Shown in pieces: positions 17,223-26,300 of a DNA stretch of 64,000 nucleotides. Within the stretch, counting starts at the first letter, position 1. Every line of letters starts with the position of its first letter. The notes beneath the pieces were generated by a model that was given only the letters and a program-made list of their open reading frames with translations, was not told where the DNA came from and ran no database searches. The position numbers and the translations under genes are program-made. Origin of the DNA: Actinoplanes couchii (GTDB lineage Bacteria; Actinomycetota; Actinomycetes; Mycobacteriales; Micromonosporaceae); NCBI RefSeq assembly GCF_016862075.1, contig NZ_BOMG01000057.1:124001-188000 (forward strand), written 5' to 3'.

Positions 17223-20141
17223 TCACCCCTGGGGGAACAGCCGGGCGTATTCGGCGTAGCCGGTTGCCACGTCGACCTGCGCCCAGAACCGGTGGTAGTT
17301 GAAGGACGGCGCGGGACCGCCCTTCAGGTAGGCGTCGAGCTTCGGGAAGTCCGGGTCGTTGCGGTAGAAGCTGCGGATGTCCAGGAACGAGACGCCCGGC
17401 TTGATGACGTCACCGTTGGGCATCTCCCCGGTCCAGCCCGGCGGGATGTAGATGCCCTGGCCGGTGGAGGCGTTGTAGGTGTCGTCCATCCGGTTGTAGT
17501 CGGCCCGGGTCTCGGTCACCGAGACGCCCTTGCTGTCCTTGAACGCCCAGATCGCGTCGAGCAGCCCCTTGGCCGCCGTCTTGGCCTGCGCGTTACCGGA
17601 CTTGGCGGCATAGAAGGTGAGCAGCTTGGCGAACGAGCCGGCCACCCCGAGATCCTGGCTGTGGTTGGAGACGGTCACGTGCAGGTTGGTGTTGGCGGCC
17701 GGGCTGGACGGGTTCCAGGTGGCCGGCGCGCCGGACCAGGCCAGGTCGGACGGGATGGCGAAGGTGTTCGTGCCGATCGTGGTGTTGGCCAGCGCCCACG
17801 GCACCCACTTGTCGAGCACCGCCTTGGCCTTGGCGTTACCGGTCACGTAGTACAGCTCGGCGAGCCTTTCCAGTGACCAGGTCTGCATGCCGAACCAGCG
17901 GTTCGACGGCGGGTCCTCGTAGACCGGAGCCTCGACGTACGACAGGCCGTAGAACTGCGGCACGTTGCTCGGGCGGGCCGAGTAGTTGCCGTTCCAGCTG
18001 TTGGTGGCGCCACCGGCGATGGCCCCTTCGGACGACTGCAGCCACTGGTAGAACTCCAGCTGCCGGTCCAGGCTGGCCTGCCAGTCGGCCTTCGCCGTCG
18101 GCGACTTCGGGTTGAAGGCCGAGACGTTGGACAGGATGTAGGCGGCCATCGGGTTCTGGTAGCCGAAGTGGCTGACGCTGGAGCCGATGCGCCACGCCCA
18201 GCCGGCGCTGGTGTCGTAGGCCCCGCCCCAGGCGTAGTACCACGACATCAGGTTGTTCGACGCGTTCTTGCCGGTGCCGGCGGCACACGAGGTGGACGCG
18301 CAGCCGGGCTGCTTGAAGTACTTGTCGTAGAACGAGTAGCGCAGGTAGTCACCCATCTTGGCGGCGTTGGTGACGGCCGTCGCGACCTGTGACTGCTTGC
18401 CCTGCTCGGTGGCCCACTGCAGGGCCCAGTAGGCGACCTGCACGACGCGGGCGTCGGCGTCCGGGGCGTTGGTGTACTTCCACTGCTTGGCGTACGACGC
18501 GTCCTTGGTGAACAGGTCCAGGTACCCGTTCGGGCCGCCGTGCGCGAACGTGTCGCAGGAGGGCTGCGGCACGGTCTCGAAGGTGGACTCCTGCGGGCCG
18601 CGCTGGAACGTGTTGATGTACGCGACCCGGGTGGTCCCGTCACCGCAGTGACCGAAGCCGTAGACGTTGTCGACGTCCAGCAGCCAGTGCATGCCGTAGA
18701 TGTCGTCGGTGCCGTACGCCGTCTTCAGTTCCGCGGCGAGCGGGTCGGTGCCGACGCTGACACTCGTGTCGAGCTGCGACGGATACTGCGACGGCAAGGG
18801 GTACTCGGCGGCGTACGTGGCCGGCTTGGCGGGGTTGTAGTTGGCGTTGGTCGGCTGGTCGGCGTGCGACGGGATGATGTACTTCTCCATCGTCGCCCAG
18901 GCCGCGTTGAAGGCGGTCCAGCTGCCGGAGATCCGGGCCTGCGACGCCTCCAGCCACAGCCAGTAACTGAACGCCTCGCTGGTGGTCTCGTGACCGTGGT
19001 CCGGCGCCTCGTCGATCAGCGTCTCGATCGAGTGGTAGGGCACGCCCTCCGGGCTGAAGTAGCCGTTGGCCGGGTTCTTCAGGTCGTTGTAGAGCTGCGT
19101 GAACCGGGCGTCCACCGAGCCCTGGTCGACCACCGAGACACCGAGCTGGGCGGCGGTGTAACCGCTGCTGGTGGCGGAGATCGTCGCGGTGGCCCCGATC
19201 GCGGCGGCCGACGAGGCGGCGACCGTGACCGACTGGCCGGTGTTCCAGTTCGACGGGGTGAACGTGAGGCTGGCCGGGGTCACCGTGACCGCGGTGGATC
19301 CGGCGCTGCGGGCCACCGCCACGGTGACGTTCGCGGCCGGCGCCTTGCTCAGCGCGACCTTGAACGCGCCGCTGGCCCCGGGCGAGATCGCCAGGGAGGT
19401 GGCGTCCGCGACGATCGCCGGGGTGGTCGAGGCGTCCACGAAGACCGGCACGTCGGCGGTGCTGCTGCGGGTGCCGGCGTTGTCGAACGCGACGGCCTGC
19501 ACGTGGTAGGCCGCGGTCTGTGCCGGGACACCGTCCCAGCTGTACGCGTACGGCGCGGTCGTGTCCGAGCCCAGCAGCAGCCCGTCGTGGTAGAACTCGA
19601 CCCGGCTGATCGTCTGCCCGGTGGCCGCGGTGGCGGTGGCCGTGATCGGGATCGACGCCGGTGCGGTGTACCTGGTGTTCGCGGCCGGGGCGGTGATCGC
19701 CACGGTCGGCGCGTTCGCCGCCTGGTTGCAGGCGGTGCCGTTCAGGGTGAACGCGGTGGGCACCGGGTTCGCCGAGGTGAACGTGGCGTTGAAGCCGGTG
19801 CTCACGGTGGCGTTGGTGCCCAGCGAACCGTTCCAGGAGGCGTTGTCGACGGTGACCCTGGCGCCGGACTGGGTGTAGACGCCACTCCAGCCCTGGGTGA
19901 CCTTCTGGCCGGCGTCCGGGAAGTCGTACTGCAGCTTCCAGGTGCTGAGCGGGTCACCGGTGTTCTTGATCTGGATGTCGCCGGTGAAGCCACCGGACCA
20001 CGAACTCTGCACCTTGTACACGACGGTGCAGCCGGCCGCGGCGTAGGCGGGAGCGCCTGCCGCGAGGGCCGCGCCGGCGCCGAGAACGGCGACGCCGGAG
20101 ACGGCCAGCCTGCGTCGCAGGCGTTGTCTGAAAGGACTCAC
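17223..20141 (-). CDS. GH48 reducing-end cellobiohydrolase with N-terminal CBM2
   Basis: This 972-residue secreted exocellulase works from cellulose reducing ends. The order is: signal peptide (cut near APAYA|A), CBM2 (about 37-137, GCTVVYKVQSSWSGGFTGDI), an Ig-like module (about 143-235, with VEFYHDGLLLGSDTTAPYAY), a second beta module (about 240-340) and the GH48 barrel (about 345-972). The catalytic acid is in HGHETTSEAFSYW. MHWLLDVDNVYGFG and YFSPEGVPYHSIETLIDEAPD are GH48 landmarks. The start is GTG 20141, 18 bases after the GH74 stop. GH48 is usually single-copy and central in actinomycete cellulase sets. Confidence 0.96.
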   Translation of the reverse strand: MSPFRQRLRRRLAVSGVAVLGAGAALAAGAPAYAAAGCTVVYKVQSSWSGGFTGDIQIKNTGDPLSTWKLQYDFPDAGQKVTQGWSGVYTQSGARVTVDNASWNGSLGTNATVSTGFNATFTSANPVPTAFTLNGTACNQAANAPTVAITAPAANTRYTAPASIPITATATAATGQTISRVEFYHDGLLLGSDTTAPYAYSWDGVPAQTAAYHVQAVAFDNAGTRSSTADVPVFVDASTTPAIVADATSLAISPGASGAFKVALSKAPAANVTVAVARSAGSTAVTVTPASLTFTPSNWNTGQSVTVAASSAAAIGATATISATSSGYTAAQLGVSVVDQGSVDARFTQLYNDLKNPANGYFSPEGVPYHSIETLIDEAPDHGHETTSEAFSYWLWLEASQARISGSWTAFNAAWATMEKYIIPSHADQPTNANYNPAKPATYAAEYPLPSQYPSQLDTSVSVGTDPLAAELKTAYGTDDIYGMHWLLDVDNVYGFGHCGDGTTRVAYINTFQRGPQESTFETVPQPSCDTFAHGGPNGYLDLFTKDASYAKQWKYTNAPDADARVVQVAYWALQWATEQGKQSQVATAVTNAAKMGDYLRYSFYDKYFKQPGCASTSCAAGTGKNASNNLMSWYYAWGGAYDTSAGWAWRIGSSVSHFGYQNPMAAYILSNVSAFNPKSPTAKADWQASLDRQLEFYQWLQSSEGAIAGGATNSWNGNYSARPSNVPQFYGLSYVEAPVYEDPPSNRWFGMQTWSLERLAELYYVTGNAKAKAVLDKWVPWALANTTIGTNTFAIPSDLAWSGAPATWNPSSPAANTNLHVTVSNHSQDLGVAGSFAKLLTFYAAKSGNAQAKTAAKGLLDAIWAFKDSKGVSVTETRADYNRMDDTYNASTGQGIYIPPGWTGEMPNGDVIKPGVSFLDIRSFYRNDPDFPKLDAYLKGGPAPSFNYHRFWAQVDVATGYAEYARLFPQG

Positions 20142-20159
20142 GGGGATGGGTTCCTTCCG

Positions 20160-22787
20160 CTACGGGTTGGTGGAACAGGTGATCGGGGACGGGACGGGGT
20201 TGGAGCCGGTGGTGCTGCCGAGGAATCCGAAGGTGGTGGAGGCCCCGGACGTGAGGGCGCCGTTGTAACTCGCGTTCACGACGCTGACGGTGGTTCCGGA
20301 CTGGGTGGCGGTGCCGCCCCAGCTCTGCGTGACGGTCTGGCCGGCGCCGTAGGTCCAGCCGACCTTCCAGGCGCTGGTCGTGGCGGTCCCGTTGTTGGTG
20401 ACGGTCACCTCGCCCTGGAAGCCGCCCGACCAACTGCCGGTGATCTTGTACGCCGCCGAACAGCCGGAGTTGGGTGTGGGGGAAGTGGACGGGGACGCCG
20501 AGGGGGAGGGACTCGATGACGTGGAGGGCGTCGGTGACGTCGGGCCCCCGTTACGGTCGGCGTAGAGGATGCCGCGGCCGTTCGTACCCAGGTAGACCCG
20601 GCCGTAGATCCGCGGGTCACCGGCCAGGGCGTCACCCGCGTTGCCGTACTGGTGCTTGTCGTCGTTGATCCGCACCCAGTAGGCGCCGCTGTTGTCCGAG
20701 CGGAACACCCCGTCCACGCCGTCGACCGTGCCGACCAGGAACACCGCGGGGGCGGTCGATCCCGGGGCGGCCCTACCGAACGCCACGTTGATGCCCTCGG
20801 TGACGCCGCCACCGATCGTGGTGAACGTCTGGCCCGAGTCGGTGGAGCGGTACAGCCCGGTCTTGGCGGCCACCCACACCTGCCCGGCGGCACCGGGGAC
20901 GGCCTTCAGGTTGACCCGGCCCTCGGTCGGCAGGGTGATCGAGCGGGCGGTGAACGTCGCGCCGCCGTCGGTGCTGGTGTAGAACTTCCCGGCGGCGTAC
21001 GCATAGAAGGTCCTGGGGTTGACCCGGTCGCTTTCCACCTTGGCCCCGGCCGGGATGCCCGTGGCGGCGGTCCAGGTGCTGCCGCGGGTGGTGGAATAGT
21101 GCACACCGGTTCCGGCCGGCGACCAGACCACCGCGTTCGCGTCGGCGCCGACCGCCACGGTGCCGCCGCCTGTCACGCCGGACGGCTCCTGACCCTGGTA
21201 CCAGGTCTTCCCGCCGTCGTTGGACACACCGATGTGCGGCGCGGCCGCGTTGTTGCCGACCCGGACGAAGAACGACGGGCTCGACTCGGCGAAGTCCAGG
21301 CCGGTGTTGCTGCCCAGGGCCGGGGTGTCGTGGAAGTTGGGCTGCACCGTGTCCAGATCGGCGTGGTGGAAACCGCCGACGTCGCCGAGCGCGCTGACCA
21401 GCGGGGCCCCGGAGGGCGGGCTGGCCAGGTCGAGCACCGCGGTCTCCTCGATCCCCTTGGCGTACGGCTTGATGGTGAACGTGGTGTTGCTGTCCCAGTT
21501 GGTCAGCTGCGTGGTGCCGTAGACGGTCGCCCCGGTGCCGTAGAGCAGCCGGTCGGAGTCGAACGGGTCGATCGCCAGGGACTCGTTCATCCAGCCGAGC
21601 TTCGGGCTCTCCTCGGGCGCCTGGGCGGTGCTGTTGAAGTCCAGCCACGGGTTCGCCGAGATGTCCATGGTGTAGCGCTTGGACCGGCTCGGATAACTGG
21701 TCCAGTCCCAGGCGCGGGTCCAGGTGGCGCCGTAGTCGGTGGAGCGGAAGAAGATCGCGTCCGGCCACCAGGAGATCTGGGTGGCGACCATCAGGGTCCC
21801 GGGCCGTTTGGCGTCCACGGTCAGGCCGGAGTACCCGTAGTAGCGGTCGGCGACCGGGGTCGGCGAGATGTCGGTCCAGACGCCGGTGGTGGTGTCCAGT
21901 CGAGCCACCTGACCGGCGCCGCCGTCGTACGGGCCGCCGGTGTCACTGGTCGCGATGAACAGGTACTTTCCCTGGATCACACCCTTGTGCGCGAGATATC
22001 CGGTGGGCTGCCCGGCGACCCGCTCCCACGTGGCGCCGGAGTCGAGCGAGCGGTAGACCGGGTTCTCCTTGTCGGCGACACCGACGTATACAGCGGGTGA
22101 CGCCGGATCGAACGTCACCCATGTCAGCCCTTGGTTCTGGTTGAGATAGCCGTTCGGGTCGGACGGGTCGGCGACATAGTTACCGGCGTTCGGGAAGTTG
22201 GTCACTTTCGCCCAGGTGGCCCCATAGTCAACACTGCGCCACAGCCCGTTTCCGCCCTCGGCGGCGAAATAGACCTTCCGGTTGTCCCGCGGGTCGACGG
22301 CCAGGCGCTCCCCCATGCCGCGACCGGGCATGTTGCCACCCACCTTGAACGGCAGAGCCGTCCGTGACCAGGTGTTTCCCTTGTCGCTCGAGCGCAGGAT
22401 CGCGCCGTTGTTCGGATCCCAGGAGTTGGTGTACATCCCGACCGCCGCGTAGACCCGGGTGGTGTCGACCGGGTCCGGAGCGATGCTCAGCACCCCGTTG
22501 TGACCCCAGTCGTCCTGCCCGACCCAGTCCAGCAGCGGCGTCCAGCTCTGCGTCGACGGCGTCCACCGGTAGGCGCCACCGATGTCGGTCCGGCTGTAGA
22601 TCAGGTCCTTCTCACCCGGGTTGAAGACGATGCCCGGAACAAAACCACCGCCGTCGATCCGGACGTTCTTCCAGGTGTACGGCTCGGCGGGGGCCGCGGT
22701 GGCGATGTTCGGGCCGGCGGCGACGGCGACCGCGGTGGCGGCGGTCATGAGAGCGGCGACCAGCGCGCCGCCGGTGGACCTTCGCAT
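20160..22787 (-). CDS. GH74 xyloglucanase with C-terminal CBM2
   Basis: This secreted protein of about 875 residues cuts xyloglucan, the hemicellulose that coats cellulose. The start chosen is ATG 22787 (MRRSTGGALVAALMTAATA), preceded by AAAGG. An ATG at 22814 is also in frame but lies three bases from the operator. A signal peptide is followed by two seven-bladed propellers with many DxGxTW repeats (SSDKGNTW, SVDYGATW, STDSGQTF). The catalytic Asp candidates lie in RTDIGGAYRW and LGDVGGFHHAD. A Thr/Ser/Pro linker leads to the C-terminal CBM2. It is the first gene of the operon behind the CebR box. Confidence 0.95.
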   Translation of the reverse strand: MRRSTGGALVAALMTAATAVAVAAGPNIATAAPAEPYTWKNVRIDGGGFVPGIVFNPGEKDLIYSRTDIGGAYRWTPSTQSWTPLLDWVGQDDWGHNGVLSIAPDPVDTTRVYAAVGMYTNSWDPNNGAILRSSDKGNTWSRTALPFKVGGNMPGRGMGERLAVDPRDNRKVYFAAEGGNGLWRSVDYGATWAKVTNFPNAGNYVADPSDPNGYLNQNQGLTWVTFDPASPAVYVGVADKENPVYRSLDSGATWERVAGQPTGYLAHKGVIQGKYLFIATSDTGGPYDGGAGQVARLDTTTGVWTDISPTPVADRYYGYSGLTVDAKRPGTLMVATQISWWPDAIFFRSTDYGATWTRAWDWTSYPSRSKRYTMDISANPWLDFNSTAQAPEESPKLGWMNESLAIDPFDSDRLLYGTGATVYGTTQLTNWDSNTTFTIKPYAKGIEETAVLDLASPPSGAPLVSALGDVGGFHHADLDTVQPNFHDTPALGSNTGLDFAESSPSFFVRVGNNAAAPHIGVSNDGGKTWYQGQEPSGVTGGGTVAVGADANAVVWSPAGTGVHYSTTRGSTWTAATGIPAGAKVESDRVNPRTFYAYAAGKFYTSTDGGATFTARSITLPTEGRVNLKAVPGAAGQVWVAAKTGLYRSTDSGQTFTTIGGGVTEGINVAFGRAAPGSTAPAVFLVGTVDGVDGVFRSDNSGAYWVRINDDKHQYGNAGDALAGDPRIYGRVYLGTNGRGILYADRNGGPTSPTPSTSSSPSPSASPSTSPTPNSGCSAAYKITGSWSGGFQGEVTVTNNGTATTSAWKVGWTYGAGQTVTQSWGGTATQSGTTVSVVNASYNGALTSGASTTFGFLGSTTGSNPVPSPITCSTNP

Positions 22788-22817
22788 GGAGGGTGCCCTT
22801 TCATTGACACGCATGAG

Positions 22818-22831
22818 TGGGAGCGCTCCCA
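22818..22831 (-). promoter_or_regulatory. CebR/CelR operator of the cellulase operon
   Basis: TGGGAGCGCTCCCA is a perfect 14-bp palindrome identical to the CebR (Streptomyces) / CelR (Thermobifida) site. It lies 30 bases upstream of the chosen GH74 start. LacI-family CebR bound here blocks transcription until cello-oligosaccharides release it. The regulator gene is not in the window. Confidence 0.93.
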
Positions 22832-23030
22832 GAAGCGTCTGCCGATGTCATCTTCATGTCAAGAGCCGGAAACTTCACGGTGACAACGGGTAGACGCTCG
22901 GCAACCGTCCGATGGAAGGGGACATTGCGTGACAATTGGCTGCTGAAAAGGCTGTGTATCATTCGGCCGGAACACGCAGGTCGACGTCATCCGAGGCGCC
23001 GGCCGGCCGACCCGGCGAGAGGCCGGTTAA

Positions 23031-23051
23031 GCCACGTTCCGAATACGTGGC
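23031..23051. promoter_or_regulatory. Inverted repeat upstream of ugd
   Basis: GCCACGT and ACGTGGC face each other across seven bases, 38-58 bases before the UDP-glucose dehydrogenase start. It could be an operator or a leader hairpin. No known regulator is recognised. Confidence 0.35.
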
Positions 23052-23088
23052 GTAACCGCGGGTACGGCGTAGCGGTGGAGGAGATTGC

Positions 23089-24453
23089 ATGAAGGTTTGT
23101 GTCGTCGGTACCGGCTATGTCGGCCTTACCACGGGTGTCAGCCTGGCCTTCCTCGGACACGAGGTGACTTGTGTCGACCTCGACCAGGCCAAGGTCGACA
23201 TGCTGCGCGGCGGTAAGTGCCCCATCTACGAGCCCGGGATGGAGGATCTGCTCGCCGAGGCCGCGTCGAATCTGACGTTCACCACGTCCTACTCCGAGGC
23301 CGTTCCCGGCGCCGACGTGGTCTTCGTGGCGGTCCAGACGCCGTCGGCCGCGGACGGCAGCCCCGACCTGCGCTACCTGAGCAGTGCCGCGGAGAGCGTG
23401 GCGCACGCGCTGAACCACGACTTCACCGTGGTGGTCAACAAGTCCACGGTGCCGATCGGCAGTGGCAACTGGGTCGACGCGATCCTGCGGGAGTCGTTCG
23501 CGACCCGCGAGGACCGCCCGGCCGGTGTCGAGTTCGCGGTCGCGTCCAACCCGGAGTTCCTGCGGGAGGGCAACGCCATCGCGGACACCCTCTACCCGGA
23601 CCGGATCGTCATCGGCTCGGACAACCCGCGCAGCCTCGAGGTGCTCAACCGCCTCTACCGGCCGATCATCAACCAGACCTTCACGCCGCCGACGTTCCTG
23701 CCGCGGCCCGAGGACGCCACCGCCGTCCCGCTGGTCTCCACCGACCTGGCCTCGGCCGAGCTGATCAAGTACGCGGCGAACGCGTTCCTGGCCCTGAAGA
23801 TCAGCTACGCGAACGAGATCGGCCAGCTGGCCGCCAAGGTCGGCGCGGACATCACCGAGGTGGTCCGGGGCATGGGCCTGGACCAGCGGATCGGCTCCCG
23901 GTTCCTGCAGCCGGGCGTCGGCTGGGGCGGCTCCTGCTTCGGCAAGGACACCAAGGCCCTGGTCGCCACCGCCGCCGAGTACAACCTCGAGATGCCGATC
24001 GTGCGGGCCGCCCGCGAGGTGAACACCCGGCAGCGCGCCGTCGCCGTCGAGCGCCTCCAGGACGAGCTGCGGATCCTCAAGGGCCGCAAGATCGGCCTGC
24101 TGGGCCTGGCGTTCAAGCCGAACACCGACGACCTGCGGGACGCGGCGTCGCTGGACATCGCGAAGTCGCTGATCGCCCGGGGCGCGCGGGTCAAGCTGCA
24201 CGACCCGGTCGCGACCGAGCGGTTCAAGGCGGAGCAGCCGGAGCTGGCGCCGTACCTGGCCTCGACGATCGACGAGGTGTTCGCCGACTGCGACGCGGTG
24301 GTGCTGGTGACCGAGTGGGCGCAGTACCTGGAGCTGGACTGGTCGAAGTTCGTCGGCCTGATGCGCACCCCGATCCTGCTCGACGGCCGGCACGTGCTGG
24401 ACCCGGACCGGATGCGCCGTCTCGGCTATCGCTACGTCGCCGTGTCCGGCTAG
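23089..24453 (+). CDS. ugd: UDP-glucose 6-dehydrogenase
   Basis: This enzyme oxidises UDP-glucose twice with NAD+ to UDP-glucuronate, a precursor of wall and capsule polysaccharides. The 454-residue protein has the N-terminal Rossmann motif VGTGYVGL, the CPIYEPGMEDLL substrate loop, the central helix with AELIKYAANAFLALKISYANEI, the catalytic Cys283 in GWGGSCFGKDT, and the C-terminal UDP-binding KIGLLGLAFKPNTDDLRDA. The length is typical. The start ATG 23089 follows GGAGGAG. The gene is monocistronic, with a strong terminator after it. Confidence 0.96.
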   Translation: MKVCVVGTGYVGLTTGVSLAFLGHEVTCVDLDQAKVDMLRGGKCPIYEPGMEDLLAEAASNLTFTTSYSEAVPGADVVFVAVQTPSAADGSPDLRYLSSAAESVAHALNHDFTVVVNKSTVPIGSGNWVDAILRESFATREDRPAGVEFAVASNPEFLREGNAIADTLYPDRIVIGSDNPRSLEVLNRLYRPIINQTFTPPTFLPRPEDATAVPLVSTDLASAELIKYAANAFLALKISYANEIGQLAAKVGADITEVVRGMGLDQRIGSRFLQPGVGWGGSCFGKDTKALVATAAEYNLEMPIVRAAREVNTRQRAVAVERLQDELRILKGRKIGLLGLAFKPNTDDLRDAASLDIAKSLIARGARVKLHDPVATERFKAEQPELAPYLASTIDEVFADCDAVVLVTEWAQYLELDWSKFVGLMRTPILLDGRHVLDPDRMRRLGYRYVAVSG

Positions 24454-24471
24454 ATCTGCTTTACCTACATC

Positions 24472-24515
24472 AACCGCCGTGGCGGCCCTCGGGCTGCCGC
24501 GGCGGTTTCCTTTTT
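24472..24515 (+). terminator. Rho-independent terminator of ugd
   Basis: AACCGCCG at 24472-24479 and following bases pair with the CGGCGGTT side near 24500-24507, and TCCTTTTT follows. The stem plus T-run make this one of the clearest terminators in the window. Confidence 0.8.
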
Positions 24516-24588
24516 GCGGCCGTACCGGCTGATAAGCCCCTTCCAGCAAAACCGACTCACACCATACCGGCGAGACGTTTAGTCTGGA

Positions 24589-24604
24589 TAAATACGGGTA
24601 TTTA
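24589..24604. promoter_or_regulatory. AT-rich palindrome TAAATAC-GG-GTATTTA
   Basis: Seven-base arms around GG form a perfect palindrome, 209 bases before aglE. It is unusually AT-rich for this genome. It may be an operator. The regulator is unknown. Confidence 0.35.
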
Positions 24605-24647
24605 CCCACGGATCGGGTGGCTTACCGGTAGGCTCTTCCGCCAATCT

Positions 24648-24663
24648 CCTTAACCGGTTAAGG
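24648..24663. promoter_or_regulatory. LacI-type operator candidate upstream of aglE
   Basis: CCTTAACCGGTTAAGG is a perfect 16-bp palindrome with the central CG typical of LacI/GalR-family sites. It lies 150 bases before the aglE start, where a sugar-responsive repressor such as AglR would be expected to bind. Confidence 0.55.
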
Positions 24664-24812
24664 TGCCGACGGGTCGCAGCGATATCGTTACCGACTCGAT
24701 CGCGCTGAAATCATTGCGCAACTTGCTGGTTACCTCTTGACTGTTGGTCAAGAAGCGCTTCGGACGGCGGCGTCGCAAGACGCCGGAGGCGCTATATGAC
24801 ATAGGGAGCGGT

Positions 24813-26180
24813 ATGTTCGTTCAACGTGGGAGTTCGCGATCCCGGGTCGCGGTCGCCGGTGCCCTCAGCATGGGCCTGGTTTTCGGTCTCAGTGCTTGCG
24901 GCGACAGCAAGGAAACGGACAGCGGGACCACCGACAGTTCGGCGGCGGCCATCGACTGCACGCCGTACACCGCGTTCGGTGACATCAAAGGCAAGACGGT
25001 CACGATCTACACCGGCATCGTGACCCCGGAGGACAAGCCGCACATCGACTCGTACAAGCCGTTCGAGACGTGCACCGGCGCCACCATCAAGTACGAGGGC
25101 GACAAGGCCTTCGAGACCCAGGTGCTGATCCGCGCCGAGGCCGGCAACCCGCCGGACCTCGCGTTCGTGCCCCAGCCCGGCCTGCTGCAGCGCCTCGTCG
25201 CCACCGGCAAGGCCAAGGAGGCCCCGGCCGAGACCGCGGCCAACGTGGACAAGCACTTCGGCAAGGACTGGAAGGCGTACGGCACGGTCGACGGCAAGTT
25301 CTACGCCGCGCCGCTGGGCGCCAACGTGAAGTCCCTGGTGTGGTACTCCCCCACCGAGTTCAAGGACAGCGGCTACGCCGTGCCCACCACGCTCGCCGAG
25401 CTGAAGACGCTCAGCGACAAGATGGTCGCCGACGGCAAGAAGCCGTGGTGCGCGGGCATCTCCTCCGGTGAGGCGACCGGCTGGCCGCTCACCGACTGGA
25501 TGGAGGACTTCATGCTCCGGCTCTCCGGGCCGGAGGCGTACGACAAGTGGGTGAGCCACGGAATCCCGTTCAACGGTCCCGAGGCCACCGCGGCCCTCGA
25601 CGCGGTCGGCGGCTACCTGAAGAACGACCAGTACGTGAACGGCGGCCTCGGCGACGTCAAGAGCATCGCCGGCACCACCTTCCAGGACGCGGGCCTGCCC
25701 ATCCTGGACGGCACCTGCTCGCTGCACCGCCAGGCCTCGTTCTACGCGGCCAACTTCCCCAAGGACAAGAAGGTGGCCGCGGACGGCGACGTCTTCGCCT
25801 TCTACCTGCCGGGTGAGACCGCCGACAGCAAGCCGGTCCTGGGTGGTGGCGAGTTCGTCGTCGCGTTCGCCGACCGTCCCGAGGTCAAGGCGTTCCAGAC
25901 CTACCTGTCCAGCGACACCTGGGCCAACGCCAAGGCCAAGCTCTCCTCGGGCTGGGTCTCCGCGAACAAGGGTCTGGACCCCAACAACCTGACGAACCCG
26001 GTCGACAAGCTGTCCGCCGAGATCCTGCAGGACCCGAACGCCACGTTCCGCTTCGACGGCTCGGACATGATGCCCGCCGCGGTCGGCTCCAACGCGTTCT
26101 GGAAGCAGACCACCGCCTGGATCACCGGGCAGGACACGAAGACCACGCTCGACAAGATCGAAGCGGCCTGGCCGAAGTGA
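24813..26180 (+). CDS. aglE: Alpha-glucoside ABC transporter substrate-binding lipoprotein (AglE-like)
   Basis: This 455-residue extracellular family 1 solute-binding protein has a lipoprotein signal (VAGALSMGLVFGLSAC). It starts at ATG 24813 after an AGGGAG site. Segments such as VTIYTGIVTPEDKPHIDSYKPFE, IRAEAGNPPDLAFVPQPGLL and GWPLTDWMEDFMLRLSGPEAYDKWV match the AglE group, which binds alpha-glucosides such as maltose, trehalose or sucrose. Actinoplanes carries an AglEFG importer of this type. The two permeases follow after a strong hairpin that probably lets the binding protein be made in excess. Confidence 0.85.
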   Translation: MFVQRGSSRSRVAVAGALSMGLVFGLSACGDSKETDSGTTDSSAAAIDCTPYTAFGDIKGKTVTIYTGIVTPEDKPHIDSYKPFETCTGATIKYEGDKAFETQVLIRAEAGNPPDLAFVPQPGLLQRLVATGKAKEAPAETAANVDKHFGKDWKAYGTVDGKFYAAPLGANVKSLVWYSPTEFKDSGYAVPTTLAELKTLSDKMVADGKKPWCAGISSGEATGWPLTDWMEDFMLRLSGPEAYDKWVSHGIPFNGPEATAALDAVGGYLKNDQYVNGGLGDVKSIAGTTFQDAGLPILDGTCSLHRQASFYAANFPKDKKVAADGDVFAFYLPGETADSKPVLGGGEFVVAFADRPEVKAFQTYLSSDTWANAKAKLSSGWVSANKGLDPNNLTNPVDKLSAEILQDPNATFRFDGSDMMPAAVGSNAFWKQTTAWITGQDTKTTLDKIEAAWPK

Positions 26181-26181
26181 T

Positions 26182-26230
26182 CTGCTAGCAACAATGGGCC
26201 GGCCGGGTATCCCCCGGTCGGCCCTAGCAG
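26182..26230 (+). terminator. Attenuating hairpin between aglE and aglF
   Basis: A long stem pairs CTGCTAG with CTAGCAG on the outside and GGGCCG.CCGGG with CCCGG.CGGCCC on the inside. It sits just after the aglE stop. Such structures in binding-protein operons partly terminate transcription or protect the upstream mRNA. Confidence 0.7.
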
Positions 26231-26300
26231 TCTCTCGCCACTTGTTCTTCACTTAACCTCCTCTCTCTCGCTTGGAAACAACCAAGGAGGAACGGGCCGC

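Larger units (their letters stand above)
24454..24812. other. Gene-free promoter region before aglE
   Basis: This 359-base gap holds the ugd terminator, two palindromes (24589-24604 and 24648-24663) and the aglE leader. I see no gene in it. The AT-richer stretch from 24540 to 24735 is the most likely promoter area of the importer operon. Confidence 0.6.
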
